Positions 56,661 through 64,000 of a stretch of DNA of 64,000 bases are shown one piece after another (position 1 is the stretch's first letter; each line of letters starts with the position of its first letter). Origin of the DNA: Agrypnia vestita (lineage: Eukaryota > Arthropoda > Insecta > Trichoptera > Phryganeidae); the NCBI GenBank assembly GCA_016648135.1, contig JADDOH010023653.1:372001-436000 (forward strand). Reading direction: 5' to 3'. The translations under genes were made by a program, and so were the position numbers. The notes beneath the pieces were generated by a model. The model saw only the letters and a list, made by a program, of their open reading frames with translations. It had not been told where the DNA came from and made no database searches.

Positions 56661-56998
56661 TATTACACGCTTGCCCACTTTTAAATGAAAATTTATTCTC
56701 GTGTTTAAAAGTGGAGGGCGTTTTCATATATGTATATATTTATTGTTAATGTAATCGTTAGTGTAAGTCATTAGATTAAATAACAAAGAAATATTATATT
56801 AAGTTACAAAAATTAAAACATTAAATTAGGTAAGTTAGATATAAACAGTAAAAGAATACAAAAATGTAAGACATTAGATTAAGTAAATAAAATATACTCA
56901 AGGAAACGTTAAATTAAGTTATAAAAATTAAAAATTAAGAAAGTATTGTAATAACATTTAAATGTATGTATATATTGATTGTTTTTGGTAAGATTTTT
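56661..56998. other. AT-rich stretch, 3' side of the LINE remnant
   Basis: Repeated short words (AAGTTA(C/T)AAAAATTAAA, AAGACATTAGATTAA) probably represent the 3' UTR of the minus-strand LINE remnant that ends at 56999. Confidence 0.35.
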
Positions 56999-57593
56999 TC
57001 ATTGCGTTATTGTGATTGTTTTTTGTACAAGATTTTTCAATTTAGATTTGAATTTTCCATAATTTTTTTCCGTCTTCATTTCATTGGGTAGAGCATTATA
57101 GTATGAGACTCCTTGATTAGAGAAATGGTGTTGGGCTGTGCTAGTATTACATTTAGGTATCAAAATATTTCCAGCTGATCTCGGTCTATTACTAAAACAT
57201 CCAAATGTACTATTATTGGTGTATATTTTGTAAATTTGAAGTATCGCAAATTTTTTATAGATTTGATTAATATTTAGGGCGTCAAAAATGTTGAAAAGGT
57301 CGCTTTTTGGGAATATTGAGGGTTTTCTCAAAATCACTTTTATAATTACTCTCTGAATTATTTCCACTAGTAGTATATTAGACTAAAAGGTCCCACCCCA
57401 GCCAACTATAGCATACTGTAGTATGGACTGAGCAAACGCAAAGTATACCACCTTCAGCATGTTTATTGATATTTCGTAGCCTTATGAATAGGTGTATGAG
57501 TTTTCTCATCCTAGTGATTGTGGAAAATATTTGCTCTTTCCATTTTAGATTGCTGTCAATTATGACACCCAAGGATATATTTAAGGTGATCAT
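56999..57593 (-). pseudogene. Jockey/CR1-like LINE C-terminal remnant
   Basis: From 57593 down: ISLGVIIDSNLKWKEQI then FSTITRMRKLIHLFIRLRNI, the post-RT segment. After a frame change ILQYAIVGWGGTF, a conserved YGI..WG-type box, can be read. The frame 57367-56999 gives EIIQRVIIKVILRKPSIFPK, FAILQIYKIY, SNQGVSYYNALPNEMK and KFKSKLKNL, the C-terminal end with its YN.LP...K...FK..LK signature. RT catalytic boxes are missing. One frameshift and one stop separate the pieces. Confidence 0.85.
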
Positions 57594-57839
57594 TAACTTA
57601 TCATGACAAAATTAACAAACAGTAAAATTATGAAATAGAATACATGAGATTATCAGATATCTATCAGAAATAAGGGTGAAGGTTGTCTGGTTTTCTGCTT
57701 TTCTGAAGTAAACTATTTTTATTAAATGTTTAATTCTTGCACTATCCCGAAGGCTCCTTCCTCCGTCCAACGAATGTAATGCTGAAGGTATTTTTTCTAA
57801 CGATTTCTCGACGGTTGAGCAAAATAATATTATAATTAA
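57594..57839. other. Non-coding stretch, no gene seen
   Basis: No supported feature; upstream LINE sequence is not recognisable here. Confidence 0.45.
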
Positions 57840-58320
57840 AATTAAAACGTGGAATCTTGAAAATGAAGGAGAAAATTCATTAGTGGTACAAGTACAATGG
57901 AGCTATCTACAAGCCCTAACAAGCGGGCGCCGTGTTACGTATAATAGAGTTGAACGTTACAAATTAGTTCAATTCGCGGTGAATCAAGAACGTACATCTT
58001 TGTGAATTGTCTACCTCTCGCATCTTGTGGCTAAACGGATTCTCTACTCCGTTTCTATTATTTATCCTCCCTCGGAAACCTAAATGTGTATTTATATGCG
58101 GCCAAGTCCGGATATAGGATTATGTACCAGCTAACGCGTTTCCTAGTTTATGCGGGATGTATCGTTAGCAATCCTGAACACGTAATTACAATTAGGAGGT
58201 ACATTTCAGGATCCTCCGAGCTAGTTGAAAAGTTTGACGAGCAGGTATTCATGCTTCAGTCTACACTTAATTCTGGTCGGTCTAATTTCAGGATCCGAAA
58301 GCGAAATCAGTCACATTGAT
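57840..58320. other. Compositionally complex unique patch
   Basis: Nearly 500 bases with balanced composition in AT-rich flanks. A 77-codon frame (58086-58319) has no known motif. Words such as ACACGTAATTACAATTAGGAG suggest homeodomain sites. Candidate conserved non-coding DNA or unrecognised exon. Confidence 0.25.
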
Positions 58321-59910
58321 TCTCCAATATTTTTATTTAATGTTCCTGAAAATACTATAAGTTCTTCTCCATCTTCTTGAGGTACATTCGCTTGCCGATT
58401 TAGTTCTCGATTCCTATTCAGCTCTATGTATTCTAATTTTTCGTCGATTTCTCCACTCCAATACATGGCAAATTGTCTGTTTTTCTTTTTTCCTTAGTTT
58501 TATTTTATTACTATAGTAGGTACACGGTATGTGCTATTTTCGAAAAATATGACAAAAAGTCCTCGTCTGCTCGCTGTCGTTACATAAAAGGGTTTATTAA
58601 TATAAAATAAAATAAGCACTATATGATCAAGAAATAAAGAGGTGATTTTCATGGCTTTAACATGTTTAACGAATGCGAAAGGGCCTTTTATACAAATCGA
58701 TAAAATGCCAGCGACTGTACAAAAGTTAATCTAATCGAATATGTTGGAGAAGAAATTATAGAAAAAGAAGAATATTTATACGTTTTTTGCTCGTCAACAA
58801 TTCAAAATAACTGCAAATAAAAACCACAAAAATTTTCATTAAGTTTTCACCAGCCTTTTTTACGCTAGCAGAATTGATGGATGTAGAATTTCCCACAATA
58901 TTTGACAGAATGTTTGATGGATTTTAAATGCTAAAATTTGAAATTGTCCAAATCGACTTGGCTGACAACGCTTACTACTGTCATCAGTCAAATGGTTGTT
59001 AAATTTTTCGTTAGGTATTGCGAGTGCCAATGACAGTTATTGTCAATTGATGGGTTCCTAGATATTGAATATGAAACGGAATAAATTGCATTCAACTGTC
59101 ATGATTGCATTTCCAAGGCAAACACGAAATCAATTTCATCAGAATATTTTATTTCACGTAATGTACAAGTATACTCCGTACTGGAATCAAAATATTTATT
59201 AAAATAGTATTTTTAAATTAAGAAAATAATTTTATTTTCATAGAATTCTTTCCAATATAATTTATTTTTCAATTTATGACTGTAACTTATGTGTTTTATT
59301 CTATTTCATAAATACATTTAAAAATCTAAAATAAAAACATTAAATTTAAAAAAAAACAATACCACTTTAAATGGCTTGATATTTTAGTTGAGTGTATGTG
59401 TCATTATTTACATTAGCGTACACTATTCACTTTTTCTATACAAAAGACTCATCCTTCTCGTTTGCGAAGCACGGAATTCAGAATTTTGGAAAATTCCTAT
59501 ATCTTCTTCAGACGAATAGAATTGATAATTCGGCTTGAATTATAAAGGTTTAGATTTTAATAAATTGCAAAGCTTTATTTATAGGAATGTTTCAAACAAA
59601 TTGGAAAACGTATACATATATTCATTAGCGAGAACAGAAATGTGTTCACCCTCAAAATAAAACTTTTCTTGTACTATGTCAGATTTGGTTAAAGTTTATT
59701 GATTTTTTTTCACTTAAAATTAAATGATAACAATGTTTACCAAATATACCTTTAAGCTGAATTGAAAAAACTTAAGAAGGTGTTTTTAGTATTTCTTCTA
59801 CTTTTTTGAAAAAAAAATAATTGAGCCAAAAATATTTACGTATTAATTTGAAAATGTACGTGTTTAATTTTTATTATTGTCTAACTTTTGGCTAAGAAAA
59901 ACAAAAATAA
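58321..59910. other. AT-rich non-coding stretch, no gene seen
   Basis: No gene supported. The last 250 bases may be the 3' non-coding part of the Tc1-like fragment at 59911. Confidence 0.4.
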
Positions 59911-60118
59911 TTAGTATTTTGCTGGTCCTCCTTAATTTTTAAACATGTTTTCTATACGTTTTGGCATGAAATTTACCAAATTTTAAAGATAATCTACTGA
60001 AATTTTCGCATACCACCCATTTTTAATAATTTTGTTAAGATTTTCCTTCGACGTAGGCTTCAATATATTTATATCAATGATTATTTCATGCCACAGGTTC
60101 TCCACATTATTATTTTTC
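59911..60118 (-). pseudogene. Tc1-like transposase C-terminal fragment
   Basis: Minus strand: NVENLWHEIIIDINILKPTS, KENLNKII, WYAKISVDYL, a stop, then NLVNFMPKRIENMFKN, another stop, GGPAKY and the final stop at 59911. This is the Tc1 family ending (NPIENLW..., W..I....L..LV..MP.R......KG..T.Y), including the residues around the third catalytic acid. About 65 codons remain, with two premature stops; the rest of the transposase is missing. Confidence 0.75.
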
Positions 60119-60309
60119 ATTATTTGCATAAATTTTTTAATAAAGAAATAATTTAATAAGTAAGTATTTTTTTATTATTTCAGTTTATTTTTAATTTTTT
60201 AATTTTCCATTAGATAAAATAATAACATTTATATTTCCTAATATATACATTGTAAAATATCATTCATAAATATGTAAAATATCAAATATATTTCTAATCA
60301 AAAGTACGT
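60119..60309. other. AT-rich non-coding stretch
   Basis: Nothing supported; may be 3' UTR of the adjacent LINE remnant. Confidence 0.4.
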
Positions 60310-62276
60310 ATCACAAACTTTCTTTGTTTTTTCTTAATCATTTTTCTCATCTCTAATATCCTCTGGTAGACTCATATACAACTTCATCCCTCTGTACATC
60401 ACAGAAGTTTGCGATCTTTTTTTCATTCTGAGTGGCAATCTTATTTCATCTTTTTTTCTTGTACAATGGTCATGTTCATGTTGTTTTTTTTTGTCTAAAT
60501 GTCATTATTTGTAGACTTTCTAACATCAATTTGATTCTTGTGTATCAATTTCTTTTTAGTATAATTCTTAATGCTTTATTTTGGAGTATTTTTAACTTTT
60601 TCAATTCTTCTTCATTAGCCAGAAATAGTATACTGCTGCAGTAAGTGATGTGAAGGACTATTATTGCGATATATATTATTGCACGAATCTGTTTTAATAT
60701 ATCTTCTGATTCTTCCCAAGCGTGAAGTTCGTTTTGCTATTTTTTGTTACATAATTAGTGTTCAATTAAAAGTTTAATTCATGATCTATAATTATTTCTA
60801 AGTATTTTATATCAGTTGTTTCTTTGATTGCTTCCCTATCGATAATTATTGTTGGTGCATCTTGTATTCTCTTATTTCCTATGTTCATTACTTGTGTTTT
60901 ATTGATATTTAATTTCAATTTATTTATTTTCAGCTATATTGATATTTGATTAAAGTCATGGTTTAGTTAGTTAATGATTTCTATGTAATTGTCTCCTGAT
61001 ATATATTTATATATATATATATAGTATATATATATATATTATATCTTACTATATATATATAGATATATATATAATATAAGTATATATATATATATAAATA
61101 TATGTATATATATATATACTAGCGCATCATCTACGAATAGTCGAAATTTACAATATGTAAGTATTTTCACTATATCATTAATGTAAATTATGAATAATAT
61201 TGATCCTAGAACTGAGCTTTATGGAACACCTAAAGATATAATTAGGATTGGGTCAGATACTATATCACCAAATTTTGTAGTTTGATATCTGTTATTTAAG
61301 TAGTCTGTAAACCATTTCAAAGCATTTTCTTTTATTCCAGTTCTAGACAATTTTTGCAATATAATTTCTCGATCTATAGTTTCAAACGCTTTTTTGAAAT
61401 CCAGGAATACAGCAATGACAATTTTTTATATCCGTATCCTATTTCCAATCTTCCAGTACAATATTTAGAGCCATTTCACAAGAGTGTTTACTTCTAAATC
61501 CACACTGTTCCTGACATAGTATATTTTCTCTGTCTAAATATTAAACAAGCTGTTCTTTAATAATATATTCTAGTATCTGTTCATACATTGGAAGCGTATT
61601 TACTGGTCTAAATTCTTCACATTTTTTAGTATTTTTAATCTTTGCTATTGGTATAACGCTCGATATTTTCCATGATTTGGAAAAGTTCCTATGTTAATAG
61701 ATTCATTTATAATATTTATGAGGTATTTTTCTATTATAGGTAGTGATTTTCGTATCAATTTTATGGTTATTCCATCTGGACTAGGTTTTGATTTCATTTT
61801 TTTTAATATAGTTTTTAATTGTTCTATAGAGATTGGTTTTAACTTTAGTTGAATTTCTTTTTCTTCCAAAGTATTATTTTCATTTAAATCTGCGTCTGTA
61901 GTAGATATCTTTTTGTTTATTTCTTCCACACTATTTACAAAATATTTGTTAAATTTATATGCGATATTAGATCCTTCTATTTCTGGAGGAAATTATATAT
62001 CTTCATTTATTTTTCTTGTGTCATTTTGCATTAATGACTTTATTATAAACCACATTTTTTTCGAATCGCATTTTTCATTCTCGATTTTAGTTTAAAAGTA
62101 TCTGTTTTTGTTATTTTTTAGTTCATTTGTGTATTTATTTCTATATATTTTAAATTTTTCTCAGTCCTCTCGATTTTTTGTTATTTTTGCTATTTTATAT
62201 AATCTATTTCTTTCATACTGCATATTTTTCAAATGATTACTGTACCATTTGTTATATGTTCTTCTTTTTATTATTA
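60310..62276 (-). pseudogene. Jockey-like LINE remnant covering most of the RT
   Basis: Reading 62276 downwards gives the pre-RT linker (NKWYSNHLKNMQYERNRLYK), then the 94-codon frame 61929-61645 with ISIEQLKTILKKMKSKPSPD, GIT and SINIGTFPNH. After a shift come ISSVIPIAKIKNTKKCEEFR and PVNTLPMYEQILEYIIKEQL, then CGFRSKHSCEMALNIVLEDW, CFEMVYRLLK, then a decayed region to the FADD area where a (TA)n tract sits. Beyond it, LKINKLKLNINKTQVMNI, APTIIIDREAIKETTDIKYL and GMKLYMSLPEDIRDEKND follow. All RT motifs occur in order, with many stops and frameshifts, so it is an old copy. No endonuclease is visible. Confidence 0.85.
61003..61120. repeat. (TA)n-rich microsatellite inside the LINE
   Basis: Interrupted TATATA tract with AG, CT and AAG breaks, forming several local palindromes. 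It lies where the RT sequence should continue after the catalytic FADD box. Confidence 0.85.
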
Positions 62277-62536
62277 GAAATTTAAGAAAAAATTACACAC
62301 TATGTTTTAAACCACTTAATTGCTATACATTTGTCAACTAGTTTCGGTTGGACTCAACCTTCTTCAGGACAATTACAATATAGACTGTAATTCTATATTG
62401 TAATTGTCATAATTGTAATTGTAATCAGTCTATATTGTAATTGTCCTGAAGAAGGTTGAGTCCAACCGAAACTAGTTGACAAATGTATAGCAATTAAGTG
62501 GTTTAAAACATAGTGTGTAATTTTTTCTTAAATTTC
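62277..62536. mobile_element. Perfect palindrome, 111-bp arms, inserted in the LINE remnant
   Basis: 62277-62387 and 62426-62536 are exact reverse complements over all 111 bases I compared, with a 38-base spacer that itself repeats the inner arm word CTATATTGTAATTGTC. Each arm carries the hammerhead-like string CTGAAGA, A, GGTTG, AGTC, CAACC, GAAAC (right arm 62446-62472). LINE sequence resumes beyond it on the minus strand, so it is an insertion or a rearranged element. The absence of mismatches indicates recent origin or continuing homogenisation. Confidence 0.85.
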
Positions 62537-62692
62537 TTATAATGTCAAGCCACAAAGTGTTTTCTTGCTTTGAAAAGTTTTTATTATTATTTCTGGTACA
62601 ATTTTATCAATAATTTTAACTGCTCGAAGAATATTTTTTCTTCTTCTGTATGAAGGCTTGAACTTTGTGGTGACATTATTATTAAAATAAAT
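62537..62692 (-). pseudogene. LINE remnant continued, 5' of the palindrome
   Basis: Minus strand reads NNNVTTKFKPSYRRRKNILR, AVKIIDKIVPEII, IKTFQSKKT: basic linker sequence consistent with the segment before the RT of the same jockey-like element. It stops at a second palindrome. Confidence 0.45.
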
Positions 62693-62744
62693 CACAAATT
62701 ACTTTGTTTTCACCACTATAGTGGTGAAAACAAAGTAATTTGTG
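62693..62744. repeat. Perfect 52-bp palindrome
   Basis: CACAAATTACTTTGTTTTCA and its complement meet at CTATAG with no spacer. Outside this the arms continue with AATAAA(A/T)-type words to about 62677 and 62760 with few mismatches. It predicts a very stable hairpin or cruciform. Confidence 0.85.
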
Positions 62745-63089
62745 TTTTATTTTAATAATTTTAATATTGTTAATAATTGTTTTATATAACAAATTATATA
62801 TAGTTGTTATATAACAAAATTTACCATTGGAAATAAATAATACTCAAAGTTTTTGATCGATAGTATGGCGCAGTCATATCCAAAAATGCTCTCAGTAATA
62901 TTGGAACGATGCATTTCACACGATGGGAATAAAAAGTTATAAATTGTTTTTTATTTAATTTTCTTTTTACAAAGTGCGAAAATTAGCTTTCATTAAAAGA
63001 ATGCAGAATTTTAAAAAAATTTATGGAATTAGAAAAAATGTCCTAACTTTGTCCTGAAAAATTAAATTATGACAGATAAATGTCAATAA
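62745..63089. other. AT-rich non-coding stretch, no gene seen
   Basis: No supported feature. Confidence 0.45.
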
Positions 63090-63440
63090 AAATACAGGTT
63101 TAAAGAGAATCATAAGTAGCTCTTTTTACAAAAGCAGTAGATGACTTTTATACCAAGATAGATGTTGCAATGATTTGAAAATATCCTATAATTATAGTAC
63201 ATATCGTTAAAATGTATGTCGAAGGGGGCAGGTTGGTTGTATGTTTCCCGCCAGCGAGGCCATGCATGAACAAAGCCTGGCTCGGATTGTCGCCCGGAAG
63301 ACATCCGTGACAAATTCGTCTTCAGTTAATGCGGTTAATGGCGTAGAGAAACTGGCACAGAATTATTCATATTCTGTTAATTGTGGACTTGTCTGTCTGT
63401 GTTCTACATTAAGTGCCAACATAATATTTTGCTTAAAGGT
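63090..63440 (+). other. Complex patch with a strong splice-donor-like end
   Basis: A balanced-composition stretch that ends GCTTAAAGGTAAGTGAA; GGTAAGT (63436-63442) is an ideal splice donor. A plus-strand frame (63241-63477) is open across it, MFPASEAMHEQSLARIVARK then TSVTNSSSVNAV, but matches nothing I know. It might be a non-coding or short coding exon, or conserved regulatory DNA. No acceptor is obvious. Confidence 0.2.
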
Positions 63441-63498
63441 AAGTGAAATTATTAATGTTAATTATTTCAGATTATAAAGAATGACTGTAGGTACATTT

Positions 63499-63508
63499 TA
63501 TATATATT

Positions 63509-63539
<31 letters not shown>

Positions 63540-63562
63540 GCTATATATATATATCTATATTA
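63499..63562. repeat. (TA)n microsatellite
   Basis: Nearly pure TA dinucleotide tract with a few breaks. Confidence 0.9.
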
Positions 63563-64000
63563 TAACGAGATCTTTTCTGCTCAATCGTCGAACATGGATC
63601 TTATTTGTCCCTTTTCGGGTCGTAGCCCTGGAACTTCAGTTTACATACAAAATATCCCTATAATTACTATATGGATTTTTAGTTAGAAGTACAAACTAAA
63701 TCTCAGCTCGAGTAACACAATCCCATTTATTCATTAAATAACAATTTGAAAAGTGTTGAAATGGTTCAATTTACTTGTAAAGTCTATTTTAGGAGCACGC
63801 ATACATCCCTGGACGTTACCTACATCCGCGTTGTAACTTTGTCGATGTCTACCTTCCAGAGTTTATTTTTATATTACTGACCGTCCCTGAATTGAATTTT
63901 GTATACGCGGTCTCTATAAAACATACAATTAGACAAGTTTGGTAATTAAAATTACATCTGAAACCTAGATATCACATTAATTCTGAAACGGAACGGCGCT
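63563..64000. other. Non-coding stretch of mixed composition
   Basis: More complex than average (for instance TCCCTTTTCGGGTCGTAGCC near 63609), but no frame with a recognisable domain up to the window edge. Confidence 0.35.

Noticed and set aside
58960..59000. Another CTGATGA motif on the minus strand
   Set aside because: The GAAA half of the core is missing after the potential hairpin.

Overview
The window looks like non-genic DNA from a large, AT-rich arthropod genome, most likely an insect. It is eukaryotic: there is no operon structure and no ribosome binding sites, but there are many degenerate retroelements, Helitrons, a Tc1/mariner group, Penelope-like elements (PLEs) and tRNA-derived SINEs. 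I cannot name the order or species. I found no convincing host protein-coding gene. The only long intact reading frame (32326-35373, 1015 aa) is the single protein of an RTE-like non-LTR retrotransposon with AP-endonuclease and reverse transcriptase domains.

Layout. 1-10 kb: AT-rich sequence, a fold-back copy of a dispersed repeat (1550-1663), a Helitron end (3100-3249), a TIR element (4842-5624), a family of about 0.3-0.4 kb repeats bounded by CTCCCTTT/AAAGGGAG (here called CTC3 repeats) and a complete non-autonomous Helitron (8136-8790). 10-21 kb: a degenerate tRNA-like Pol III promoter, three LINE 3' fragments, two mariner halves joined in inverted orientation (17061-18228), a SINE, and a tandem array (19803-20635) made of near-perfect heat-shock elements. 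22-31 kb: a PLE tail with a hammerhead-like motif, several Helitrons (two head to tail), and a jockey-like RT remnant abutted by a Helitron. 32-36 kb: the intact LINE. 36-46 kb: SINEs, a second PLE tail with hammerhead-like motif, an 870-bp Helitron with a 130-bp internal minisatellite, and a LINE remnant split by an approximately 955-bp long-inverted-repeat element. 47-57 kb: AT-rich DNA, a Helitron fragment and a 2.2-kb direct tandem duplication containing two CTC3 repeats per copy. 57-64 kb: two more antisense LINE remnants, one holding a perfect 111-bp-arm palindrome and a (TA)n tract, a Tc1-like transposase tail, and TA microsatellites.

The elements form a nested record of insertions rather than a cooperating gene set. 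Several compositionally complex, non-repetitive patches (26215-26440, 37960-38200, 41040-41345, 50080-50690, 51880-52210, 57840-58320, 63090-63440) stand out from the AT-rich background and are candidate conserved regulatory DNA of an unseen neighbouring gene. The best leads are the heat-shock-element satellite, a recurring hammerhead-like motif (CTGANGA, one extra base, hairpin, GAAA) found just downstream of both PLE tails and in other repeats, and a habit of elements turning into perfect or near-perfect palindromes.
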